Program-made: the position numbers and the translations under genes
Source of the DNA: an uncultured Lachnospiraceae bacterium
GTDB taxonomy: Bacteria > Bacillota > Clostridia > Lachnospirales > Lachnospiraceae
DNA length: 23,460 nt
Direction: 5' to 3'
Assembly (NCBI GenBank): GCA_910579935.1
Contig: CAJTVQ010000057.1
Coordinates: forward strand, 1-23,460
Shown here: positions 5,950-13,459 of the stretch, piece after piece
How positions within the stretch are numbered: position 1 is the stretch's first letter
Layout: the number at the start of each line of letters is the position of its first letter
Notes under the pieces: model-generated
What the model was told of the DNA's origin: nothing
The model's database searches: none
The model's input: the letters and a program-made list of their open reading frames with translations, nothing else

Positions 5950-8271
5950 ATGAATGTATCGGGGGAAGTGGCAGGAATCATCAATACCGTGTTTTCACTG
6001 GCGAAAAATGCGCATTTTGAACTCGTGACTCCGGAACTGATGCTGTATGTGGTATGCCAGAACAAAGTATTTGCGCAGGCATTTGAAAACTGCGGCGGAA
6101 GTGTTAAGGAGCTGGATTATCATTTAAAAACATATCTGGAGGAGTATATGGAGGCCGGAACGGCGGAGGAAGAACAGACTCCCGAACTTTCGCATGGGAT
6201 GGGAACCGTGCTGGCCTTTGCATGGGAAACGGCGCAGAACAGCGGACGTTACATGGTAGAACTGCCCCATATCCTACATGCGATGTATGGGCTGGAGGAA
6301 AGCTATGCCGTTTATTATATGCGTATGCAGGGCGTGGAACAGGCGGAACTTCTGCAGGAGATGGCGGTGGCATATGAGGACGGGAGCGGTGCGGACGGGA
6401 AGGACGGAACCGGCAGGAAGCGCCCGGAAGCGGAATATGCCGGGGGAATGGAAGCGGATGAAGACGGTGACCGGGAACAGGACGGGGCCGGTGCAGAGGC
6501 ACAGCAAGGTTTCTGGCAGCAGTATGCAGTCTGTCTGAACGACGAGGCGGACAGGGAGCATCCGCTGATCGGCAGGGAGGAAGAGCTGGAGAGGACGCTG
6601 CAGATTCTCTGCCGGAGGGAGAAGAACAATCCCCTTCATATCGGGGAACCGGGAGTCGGAAAGACCGCCATCACATACGGACTGGCAGGTCTGCTGAGGG
6701 AAGGAAGGGTTCCGGAGCCTTTGGCCGGAGCAAGGATTTTTTCCCTGGATCTGGGAAGCCTGCTGGCGGGTACGCAGTACCGAGGCGATTTTGAAAAACG
6801 TTTTAAACGTGTGATGGACAGCATCGGCCGCGAGGAAAAACCGATTGTTTATATCGATGAAATTCATAACATAGTCGGGGCAGGGGCGGTGAACGGCGGG
6901 ACATTTGACATTTCCAATATGCTGAAGCCGTATCTGGCCGCGGGGCATATACGCTTCATCGGGGCTACCACGTATGAAGAGTACAAAAAGCATTTTGAGA
7001 AAAGCAAAAGCCTGGTCAGAAGGTTCCAGAATATTGAGATCAGGGAGCCGGATATCCCGGATACCGTACGGATCCTGGAAGGGCTGAAAGGGAGTTATGA
7101 AGAGTTTCATGGCGTGAACTATGAAGCAGGGGTGCTGGAATATGCGGCTGAAACCAGCGCGAAATATATCAGGGAACGTTATCTGCCGGATAAGGCCATT
7201 GATCTGATAGACGAAGCAGGGGCTTACCGCCGTCTGCATCCGATGGATTCCAAGGTGCAAAGCGTTGACAAAGAGCTGATTGATGAAATCCTGTCCAAGA
7301 CCTGCCACATTCCGAAACAGGCAGTGGAAAGCGGGGAAACGGAATCGCTGGCAACGCTTGAGGAACGTCTGAAGAACCGTGTATACGGGCAGGAGGAGGC
7401 AATCGGACAGGTAGTCAATGCGGTGAAATTTTCAAGGGCCGGACTGCTGGAAGAAGGGAAGCCGTTGGCCAGCCTGCTGTTTGTCGGGCCTACCGGTGTG
7501 GGTAAGACGGAGATTGCAAAGAGCCTTGCACAGGAGCTGGGTATCCGGCTGATCCGTTTTGACATGAGTGAATATGAAGAAAAACATGCGGTGGCGAAAC
7601 TGATCGGCGCACCGGCCGGATATGTGGGCTACGAGGAGGGAGGACTTCTTACGGAAGAAATCCGCAAGCATCCTCATGCGGTCCTGCTGCTGGATGAGGT
7701 GGAAAAAGCGCATCCCGATATTTATAATGTGCTGCTGCAGGTGATGGACTATGCCGTACTGACGGATAACCAGGGAAGGAAAGCCGATTTCCGGAATGTG
7801 GTCATCATCATGACATCGAATGCGGGAGCGAGCCGGCTCGGAAAACCGGGAATCGGTTTTGGCGGGCAGGATGTGAAAACGGATGTGATCATGGAAGAGG
7901 TAAAGCGGATTTTCCAGCCGGAGTTCCGTAACCGTTTAAACCGGATCGTGGTATTTCATGGTATGGACGAAGGAATGGCAGAGCAGATCGTGGAGAAGAA
8001 GCTGAACGAACTGGCTGTCATGCTGCTGCGGAAAAATGTGGAACTGTCCGCGGATAAGGCGTCCAAAGAACTGGTGAAAAGGAAAGGCATCAGCATGGAA
8101 TTCGGCGCAAGGGAAATCGAGCGCGTGATACAGGGGGAAATCAAGCCGCTTTTAGTGGATGAGATTTTGTTCGGGGCGCTCCGGGAAGGCGGAACATGCA
8201 GTCTGAGCGCGGAAGGTGACAAGTTCAGGATTTGTATTTCTTCCGAAGGAAGCAAAGCAGGAAAGGGGTAA
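5950..8271 (+). CDS. clpA: ClpA AAA+ unfoldase subunit
   Basis: Hexameric ATP-dependent unfoldase that feeds substrates to the ClpP peptidase, 773 residues. Order: N-domain (about 1-140) that docks ClpS; an acidic low-complexity linker rich in G, D and E (about 145-190); AAA+ domain D1 with Walker A GEPGVGKT (about 232-239) and Walker B VYIDEIHN (about 300); D2 with Walker A GPTGVGKT (about 513) and Walker B LLLDEVEKA (about 580). The ClpP-docking IGF tripeptide is present in KPGIGFGGQ (about 635), so it is a protease partner and not a ClpB-type disaggregase; the long ClpB coiled-coil is also absent. I chose ATG 5950, with AGGAGG 7 bases upstream; the overlapping GTG at 5944 lies inside that ribosome site. 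No ClpP gene is in the window. Confidence 0.95.
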   Translation: MNVSGEVAGIINTVFSLAKNAHFELVTPELMLYVVCQNKVFAQAFENCGGSVKELDYHLKTYLEEYMEAGTAEEEQTPELSHGMGTVLAFAWETAQNSGRYMVELPHILHAMYGLEESYAVYYMRMQGVEQAELLQEMAVAYEDGSGADGKDGTGRKRPEAEYAGGMEADEDGDREQDGAGAEAQQGFWQQYAVCLNDEADREHPLIGREEELERTLQILCRREKNNPLHIGEPGVGKTAITYGLAGLLREGRVPEPLAGARIFSLDLGSLLAGTQYRGDFEKRFKRVMDSIGREEKPIVYIDEIHNIVGAGAVNGGTFDISNMLKPYLAAGHIRFIGATTYEEYKKHFEKSKSLVRRFQNIEIREPDIPDTVRILEGLKGSYEEFHGVNYEAGVLEYAAETSAKYIRERYLPDKAIDLIDEAGAYRRLHPMDSKVQSVDKELIDEILSKTCHIPKQAVESGETESLATLEERLKNRVYGQEEAIGQVVNAVKFSRAGLLEEGKPLASLLFVGPTGVGKTEIAKSLAQELGIRLIRFDMSEYEEKHAVAKLIGAPAGYVGYEEGGLLTEEIRKHPHAVLLLDEVEKAHPDIYNVLLQVMDYAVLTDNQGRKADFRNVVIIMTSNAGASRLGKPGIGFGGQDVKTDVIMEEVKRIFQPEFRNRLNRIVVFHGMDEGMAEQIVEKKLNELAVMLLRKNVELSADKASKELVKRKGISMEFGAREIERVIQGEIKPLLVDEILFGALREGGTCSLSAEGDKFRICISSEGSKAGKG

Positions 8272-8276
8272 GGCGT

Positions 8277-8945
8277 ATGCCGGTTTACCATTTAGACAAG
8301 AGGGAAATTTCTTTTCCCAATCCCGTATATGCCCGTTCGGACGGGCTGCTGGCCGTGGGAGGGGATTTGTGTGTGGAACGGCTGCTTCTGGCGTATACAC
8401 ATGGGATTTTTCCATGGTATGATCCAGGGGAGGAAATCCTGTGGTGGTGTCCGAAGGAGCGGTTTGTCATTTTCCCGAAAGAGATACATATTTCCCGTTC
8501 CATGAAAAAGTATACAAAAAAGCATGAACTGCAGGTGGTGCTGAACCGGGATTTTGCGGATACCATGCACCGGTGCCGGACAAAGAGGGAGTTTGGGGAG
8601 GGCACTTGGATTACCGATGAGATGGAGGCAGCATACTGCCGCCTTCATGAAGCAGGCTATGCGGTCAGTGTGGAGACTTATGAGGACGGGGAACTGGCAG
8701 GAGGTCTGTATGGGGTTTCCATCGGCAGGTGCTTTTTCGGAGAGAGCATGTTCTCGGAAAAGGAGAACGGCTCCAAGACGGCGCTCATCGCTTTGGCAAA
8801 ATGTCTGGAGCAGAGGCAGTTTCTGTTTCTTGACTGCCAGTTCCATACGGAGCATTTGGAGAGCATGGGCGGACGGTATCTTTCATGGGATGAGTATGAT
8901 AAAATGCTGCAGGAAGGTACGGGGCGTGCGGATCTGAACCGCTGA
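8277..8945 (+). CDS. aat: Leucyl/phenylalanyl-tRNA-protein transferase
   Basis: Aat transfers Leu or Phe from aminoacyl-tRNA to the N-terminal Arg or Lys of proteins, creating the N-degron that ClpS recognises. The 222-residue length is normal. Family blocks are all present: FPNPVYARSDGLLAVGGDL, AYTHGIFPWY, WWCPKERFVI, GTWITDEMEAAYCRLHEAGYAVSVE, and GGLYGVSIGRCFFGESMFS followed by NGSKTAL. The start at 8277 follows AAAGGGG with 8 bases of spacing and lies 5 bases after the clpA stop, so it is the third gene of the operon. With clpS and clpA it completes the tagging, recognition and unfolding steps of one pathway. Confidence 0.95.
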   Translation: MPVYHLDKREISFPNPVYARSDGLLAVGGDLCVERLLLAYTHGIFPWYDPGEEILWWCPKERFVIFPKEIHISRSMKKYTKKHELQVVLNRDFADTMHRCRTKREFGEGTWITDEMEAAYCRLHEAGYAVSVETYEDGELAGGLYGVSIGRCFFGESMFSEKENGSKTALIALAKCLEQRQFLFLDCQFHTEHLESMGGRYLSWDEYDKMLQEGTGRADLNR

Positions 8946-8965
8946 TGGCGTTTCAAATTTGATGC

Positions 8966-8980
8966 CCCGCTGCGTGCGGG
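8966..8980. other. Intercistronic hairpin after aat
   Basis: CCCGC (8966-8970) and GCGGG (8976-8980) can pair around TGCGT in the 55-base gap between aat and the nuclease-like gene. No T-run follows, so transcription may read through. Confidence 0.25.
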
Positions 8981-9000
8981 CAAGGGAAAGAGAAAGAATT

Positions 9001-9750
9001 ATGGATATCGATATCATAGAAAGGGACATCTATGCTTTGATCTGCAGCAGCGACGGTATCAAGGCGAAGGAGATTGCGAAAAAACTGAAAAAAGACAGGG
9101 GGATCATCAACCACTATTTATATGCCTCTCCCTATATGCATGAGCTGTGCTGCCGTGACAGGGAGTATAACTGGCACGGATATATTCGTCAGGCAAGGCC
9201 CCATAAAGGGTTGGGGGATTTTTGCGGCTATTATTCTACCGTAAAGGAGTTTTTGGAACTGGGGGAAGATGAGTGGATGGAAATGCTGCAGTTTGGCTGT
9301 AAGAGAATCGGGCGCAATCTGAACGACACGAGAGGGCTGTTTCATTCGTTCCGGGATACGGCGGAGACCATGCGGGCTTTGTTTGCCGATTTGGAGGGTG
9401 TGGCTTATGAGGACTGGGAGATTGTCTTTGAACTTCGGATCAAGAAATCCCGTGCGGTCAGAATCTATGCGGATGTGCTGGTGATTACGGAAAAATATGT
9501 ATTTTCTTTAGAATTTAAAATGAATGACAGGATCGAGGAGAAAGAAGTGCAGCAGGCGGCCAAATACAGCGCATATCAGGAAGTCCTGTTCGGACCGGAG
9601 TATGACGTGATTCCGGTTCTTGTGCTGACAAAGGCGGATGATTTGTACTGTTATGTGCCGTTAAAGGGGACGACGGCGGAACTTCCGGTCTGTGCGGGGA
9701 ATATGCTGTTTAATGTACTGGATGAGTATTTGGGGTTTTTGCAAAAATGA
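9001..9750 (+). CDS. Winged-helix plus PD-(D/E)XK nuclease-like protein
   Basis: Uncharacterised 249-residue protein. Residues 1-50 look like a winged-helix DNA-binding domain (ERDIYALICSSDGIKAKEIAKKLKKDRGIINHYLY), with the sequence of an HTH recognition region. Residues about 140-215 carry a restriction-endonuclease-like core: E144, D158 in YADVLVI, E171 and K173 in SLEFKM, and the RecB-type QxxxY motif as Q185-AAK-Y189. Together these are the expected metal-binding and catalytic positions of a PD-(D/E)XK nuclease. The start at 9001 gives the domain a natural N-terminus; an in-frame ATG at 8959 would add a basic 14-residue tail. It follows aat by 55 bases on the same strand and may be co-transcribed. 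Its function is not known; DNA repair, defence or simple read-through neighbourhood are all open. Confidence 0.75.
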   Translation: MDIDIIERDIYALICSSDGIKAKEIAKKLKKDRGIINHYLYASPYMHELCCRDREYNWHGYIRQARPHKGLGDFCGYYSTVKEFLELGEDEWMEMLQFGCKRIGRNLNDTRGLFHSFRDTAETMRALFADLEGVAYEDWEIVFELRIKKSRAVRIYADVLVITEKYVFSLEFKMNDRIEEKEVQQAAKYSAYQEVLFGPEYDVIPVLVLTKADDLYCYVPLKGTTAELPVCAGNMLFNVLDEYLGFLQK

Positions 9751-9753
9751 TTT

Positions 9754-9771
9754 CCCGCTGCCTGCAGCGGG
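9754..9771. other. Hairpin after nuclease-like gene
   Basis: CCCGCTG (9754-9760) pairs perfectly with CAGCGGG (9765-9771) around a 4-base loop, directly after the stop at 9750. It could help end the clpS-clpA-aat transcript, although only a weak T-rich stretch follows. Confidence 0.4.
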
Positions 9772-9795
9772 TTGCTGGCTCCTTGCTTTGTATAA

Positions 9796-9835
9796 AAATG
9801 ACTAAAGGCTGCATCTGCTTTTCCTGTGCAGCCTT
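9796..9835 (-). terminator. Intrinsic terminator of MATE gene
   Basis: AAGGCTGC (9805-9812) pairs with GCAGCCTT (9828-9835) around a 15-base loop. Read on the minus strand, the stem is followed by TTTAGTCATTTTTA. It lies about 40 bases past the MATE stop, in the right place for a terminator. Confidence 0.55.
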
Positions 9836-9872
9836 CAGGAACGGACGATTACCGGAAGGAATGCGGGGACCG

Positions 9873-11228
9873 TCATGCCCCCGCATCCGCAGATACCGTT
9901 TTCATACGGACCTCTTTCCTGTAAATAAAAGCCGCAAATCCGGCCGAAACAAATTCCGTAAAGCAGAAAGCATACCATACCCCGTCTGCTCCGGCAAACC
10001 GGCTGAGCAGAAACGCCGCCGGAAGGATTACGGCCACATACCGCAGCAGTGAGATGAATAAGGACTGGTATCCTTTTCCCAATCCTTCCAAAGCGCCGGA
10101 ACTGGTGATGGAGACGGCGGATACGGCAAAGCCCAGACTGATGATATGCAGGGCGGTTACGCCAATTTCGACGGTTTCCTGACTGTCGGTAAACAGTCCG
10201 ATCAAATACTGCGGGATCATCCATGAAAGTGCCGTACCGAGCAGCATAATGCCGACGTTCATGGTCAGCGCCGTATGGTAAATTCTTTTGACACGGCCGT
10301 ACTCCTTTGCGCCGAAGTTATAACCCATTAACGGGCGGATACCCTGAATGATTCCGTTGGCAGTCAGATAAATAAAGGTCTGCAGTTTATAATATACGCC
10401 GAGCACGAGCACATATTTTTCTGAAAAAGCTGTCAGCAGTCCGTTCAGGGCGGAGATCAGAAGGGAGGGCAGCGCCAGGTTAAGCGTTGCGGAGACCCCT
10501 ATGGAATACAGCTTTTGGAAAGTCGGTTTATCAGATCCGATGCAGTCCCGGCGGATTTTTACCGGCATGGGACAGAGGACGTAAAACAGCAGATAGGCAA
10601 GGAGGGTAATGCATTGCCCGATTCCCGTGGCATAGGCGGCTCCGGCAATGCCCATGGCCGGAAATATACCGATACCGAAAATCATCAACGGGTCTAAGAT
10701 AATGTTTGCAATACAGCCGCACATCATACAGAACATGGTAAGTTTCATTTTGCCTGCGGCCTGGAATATTTTCTCAAAGGACAATCCAAGGTTAATGACC
10801 GGAGAAAACAGGAATGCCCGATTGGAGTAAAGCAGAGCCAGGCGTATCGTATCCGCATCGGACGAGAAATTTCCCATAAACACGGGCATTCCTAAAATGC
10901 ATACAACAGCCAGCAGAATACCGTGCAGGAAGCTGAGCAGAACGCCCAGCGTGGCGGAACGGTCTGCCCGTATCTTATCGTCTGCGCCAAGGTAAAAAGC
11001 GATGCAGGCGTTGACGCCGATACCGAAACCGATGGCAATGGCGTTGATGAGATTCTGCACGGGATAGACGAGCGCCAGTGCGGTCATGGCATCTTCGCTC
11101 ACTTTAGCCACAAAATAGCTGTCAATAATATTGTAAAGCGAATTGACTGCCATGGAGATCACCATGGGAAGCGACATGGACAGCACCAGCGGCAGTATAT
11201 TTTTTTCTTTCATAAAAGTTTGATTCAT
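9873..11228 (-). CDS. MATE-family efflux transporter
   Basis: Inner-membrane multidrug and toxin extrusion (MatE) antiporter of 451 residues with about twelve hydrophobic segments, expelling organic cations or drugs in exchange for Na+ or H+. The N-terminal half shows LPLVLSMSLPMVISMAVNSLYNIIDSYFVAK and GFGIGVNACIAFYLGA, and the second half shows the pseudo-repeat around NGIIQGIRPLMGYNFGAK, all typical of the family. The start at 11228 has GGAGG (11236-11240) 7 bases upstream; upstream in-frame codons to 11342 lie in the untranslated leader. The gene is transcribed alone, from the promoter at 11417-11445, through a leader that holds a terminator hairpin and a candidate leader peptide. The transported compound is unknown. 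Confidence 0.92.
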   Translation of the reverse strand: MNQTFMKEKNILPLVLSMSLPMVISMAVNSLYNIIDSYFVAKVSEDAMTALALVYPVQNLINAIAIGFGIGVNACIAFYLGADDKIRADRSATLGVLLSFLHGILLAVVCILGMPVFMGNFSSDADTIRLALLYSNRAFLFSPVINLGLSFEKIFQAAGKMKLTMFCMMCGCIANIILDPLMIFGIGIFPAMGIAGAAYATGIGQCITLLAYLLFYVLCPMPVKIRRDCIGSDKPTFQKLYSIGVSATLNLALPSLLISALNGLLTAFSEKYVLVLGVYYKLQTFIYLTANGIIQGIRPLMGYNFGAKEYGRVKRIYHTALTMNVGIMLLGTALSWMIPQYLIGLFTDSQETVEIGVTALHIISLGFAVSAVSITSSGALEGLGKGYQSLFISLLRYVAVILPAAFLLSRFAGADGVWYAFCFTEFVSAGFAAFIYRKEVRMKTVSADAGA

Positions 11229-11328
11229 AATGGTTCCTCCTGGCAAATGATCATGGGTTATTTTGACTATATGGCCGCCCGAACGCGGCCGGCAGCAGCC
11301 GGTTTTCCCGCATACAGCCATACAGCGC

Positions 11329-11363
11329 AAAAAACCACGCAATTACGAATTGTAATTACGTGG
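11329..11363 (-). terminator. Attenuator-like terminator in MATE leader
   Basis: CCACGTAATTAC and GTAATTGCGTGG (minus strand) form a 12-bp stem with one mismatch around a 5-base loop, followed at once by TTTTTT (11334-11329). It lies between the promoter and the MATE start, so it would stop transcription early unless something prevents the stem from forming. Confidence 0.65.
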
Positions 11364-11393
11364 CGAAAAAAAGAATCCTCTTGAAAAATCCAC
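11343..11393 (-). CDS. Candidate leader peptide of MATE gene
   Basis: A 16-residue frame MDFSRGFFFSPRNYNS, read from GTG with a TAA stop. Its codons PRNY are exactly the 5' arm of the terminator hairpin, and the stop lies in the 3' arm, so a ribosome on this frame would block stem formation. This is the arrangement of ribosome-mediated attenuation known for many resistance genes. Against it, the only good Shine-Dalgarno sequence (AGGAG) overlaps the GTG, so the true start codon is uncertain and translation is unproven. Confidence 0.35.
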   Translation of the reverse strand: MDFSRGFFFSPRNYNS

Positions 11394-11416
11394 TCCTGTA
11401 AAGGTTTTATAAAGAG

Positions 11417-11445
11417 TTTATATCATAGATCGATCTGGAAGTCAA
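11417..11445 (-). promoter_or_regulatory. Promoter of MATE gene
   Basis: On the minus strand, TTGACT (11445-11440) and TATAAA (11422-11417) are exactly 17 bases apart. Transcription would start near 11410, giving a leader of about 180 bases before the MATE ATG. Confidence 0.7.
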
Positions 11446-11553
11446 CCTGAATTCTGATATTTTCAGTTGCTGTGTGTTAGTTTGTTTTATGAAGTATCAG
11501 TCCTGTCAGATTGTTTGGGGGTGAAGGAGGATGCCCCGGCCGTGATTCTATAC

Positions 11554-11582
11554 TTCACAATTTCTCATTTATTTGCTAGAAT
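11554..11582 (+). promoter_or_regulatory. Promoter of EAL-fusion/CotH operon
   Basis: TTCACA (11554-11559) and TAGAAT (11577-11582) are 17 bases apart. The leader of about 90 bases can form a hairpin in which ATGCTTTC (11603-11610) pairs with GAAAGCAT (11640-11647). I see no c-di-GMP riboswitch motif in it. Confidence 0.55.
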
Positions 11583-11679
11583 AGAATCAGTATTTTAAGA
11601 AAATGCTTTCTTCCTTCTAATCATACAAAAAGCGGACAGGAAAGCATAACAACAGATTACCGGCACGGTCGGTGGGGAA

Positions 11680-13440
11680 ATGGGGTATGGTATGACACAT
11701 AGTGAGAAGGCGGAACAACTCCTGCATCAGCAGTATCATTGTTCCCAGGCAGTATTTGGGGCATTTGCGGATGACTTTGGGCTGGATTTAAAGACGGCGT
11801 TTAAGATCAGCACATGTTTTGGCGGGGGGATGCGTCAGGGCGGAATATGCGGCTGTATTACGGCATCACTGCTGGTGCTTGGGATGACGCTTGGTTTTTA
11901 TGATTCACAGGATCGGGAGAGGGAAGTATACGGCAATAAGAAGACGGATGAATTTATAAAAGCTTTTACGGAACGGATGGGAGGGGCGGTTAACTGCCGG
12001 GATATTTTGGGAAAAGATATTTCGAAACCGGAGGAGATGGCAGTGATCCGCAAAGAGGGACTGATCCTGCAGAAATGTCCAAGGGCAATCGGTGTCAGTA
12101 TAGAAATACTGGAAAAAATGCTGGCGGATCATTTTAAGGACAGCATGGAAAGCAGTCTGGAACTGGAAGATATTCCGGAGAATGACGAAATGCAGGTCAT
12201 ATTGAAAAGTATCAGCAGACTCCGCCGTTTTAGGAGAAATGTCAACAATCTTATATTCAGTTCTGCTAAAGGAATCGGCTTTATCCAGTTTGATATCCGT
12301 AAATTTAAAATTGTCAATGATTTATACGGCGAAAAATTCGGCGATGAGGTTTTGGATTTTATTATCCTGCAGTTAAGGGAAAGCTGCGTGGAAGAACAGT
12401 TCTATGTGAATCTGCGCAGCGATGTGTTTATGGTCGTAACGGAATATGATGACGAAAAAGAACTGATGGAATTCATTCACCGGCTGGATTCCAGAATCAG
12501 CAGTTTCAAAAATGTGAAACTCCAAATGTCTTACGGGGTCTATACCGTAGAGGATAAGGAAATGGAACTGCGGCAGATGGAAGACAGGGCAGCCATGGCA
12601 AGGAAGGCAGCCAAAAATAATGTCCTGACCAATATTTTATTCTATAAGGAGCAGTTCAAGGATACTCTGTATAACCGGAAGTTCATAGAGGAAAATATGC
12701 AGGCTGCGGTTTCGGAACGTCAGTTTGTGATGTACCTTCAGCCGAAATACAGCATTGCCAAAAACGAGATCATAGGTGCGGAAGCCCTGGTAAGGTGGCA
12801 GCATCCGGAGCGCGGCATGATTTATCCGGATCAGTTTATACCGGTTATTGAGGAAAATGGTTTTATCCGGAAAGTGGATTATTATATATGGGAAGAAGCC
12901 TGCCGCTTTTTAAGAAAATGCACGGAGGCGGGGATTGAGCCCTGCCCGGTCTCGGTCAATGTATCGAGGGTTCATTTGCGGGATGACGAATGCATACGCG
13001 TGCTTTCCGGACTGGTTGAAAATTATGATATTCCCAAGAAATTTCTGGAACTGGAGATAACGGAAACAGCCGATGACCAGCAGGTAAGCTTAAAGGCGCT
13101 GCAGCTGAAGGAAGAAGGATATACGCTGCTGATGGATGATTTCGGAAGCGGTTATTCTTCCCTGAACATTTTACTGGAAACACCTTTTGACGTGATCAAG
13201 CTGGATAAGAAATTCATGGAGAATATGATGGTATCGGGCAAGGGCAGACTGATACTGGAGCAGGTGGTTTCCATGTCGGATAAGCTGGAACTGGGACTTT
13301 TGGCAGAAGGCGTGGAGACGAAAGAGCAGATCGAGTTGTTAGAGAGCATCGGATGCGACCAGGTGCAGGGGTATTATTATGCCAGACCTATGCCGGAGGA
13401 GGAGTTTTTCAGTCTTTTGAAGGAACAGCGGTCGAGATAG
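11680..13440 (+). CDS. C_GCAxxG_C_C-like / GGDEF / EAL fusion
   Basis: Predicted cytosolic c-di-GMP phosphodiesterase with an unusual N-terminal cysteine domain, 586 residues. Residues 5-140 match the C_GCAxxG_C_C family of putative redox proteins: C21 in YHCSQAVFGAFADDFGLD, the FGGGMRQGG loop, C57 in CGCITAS (the family motif is CGAxxG), C106 in NCRDILG and C133 in KCPRAI. C46 and C59 are extra cysteines. Residues about 195-335 are a GGDEF fold with FDIRKFKIVNDLYGE, but the active loop reads LRSDVFM, so it should not make c-di-GMP. Residues about 340-580 are an EAL domain with EAL (368-370), SVNVSR, LEITE, MDDFGSGYSS, IKLDKKF, AEGVET and VQGYYYARP, all needed for catalysis. ATG 11692 is an equally plausible start. 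CotH follows after 19 bases. Redox control is inferred from domain order. Confidence 0.85.
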   Translation: MGYGMTHSEKAEQLLHQQYHCSQAVFGAFADDFGLDLKTAFKISTCFGGGMRQGGICGCITASLLVLGMTLGFYDSQDREREVYGNKKTDEFIKAFTERMGGAVNCRDILGKDISKPEEMAVIRKEGLILQKCPRAIGVSIEILEKMLADHFKDSMESSLELEDIPENDEMQVILKSISRLRRFRRNVNNLIFSSAKGIGFIQFDIRKFKIVNDLYGEKFGDEVLDFIILQLRESCVEEQFYVNLRSDVFMVVTEYDDEKELMEFIHRLDSRISSFKNVKLQMSYGVYTVEDKEMELRQMEDRAAMARKAAKNNVLTNILFYKEQFKDTLYNRKFIEENMQAAVSERQFVMYLQPKYSIAKNEIIGAEALVRWQHPERGMIYPDQFIPVIEENGFIRKVDYYIWEEACRFLRKCTEAGIEPCPVSVNVSRVHLRDDECIRVLSGLVENYDIPKKFLELEITETADDQQVSLKALQLKEEGYTLLMDDFGSGYSSLNILLETPFDVIKLDKKFMENMMVSGKGRLILEQVVSMSDKLELGLLAEGVETKEQIELLESIGCDQVQGYYYARPMPEEEFFSLLKEQRSR

Positions 13441-13459
13441 AGGGTTTAACAGGGAACGT

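Noticed and set aside
6274..7308. Long minus-strand open frame inside clpA
   Set aside because: It is fully antisense to a strongly conserved clpA reading frame, has no ribosome site and reads as a low-quality cysteine/phenylalanine-rich sequence.
11589..11679. Possible c-di-GMP riboswitch before the EAL fusion gene
   Set aside because: The leader can form a simple hairpin, but I could not find the conserved GEMM-I core or tetraloop-receptor motifs.
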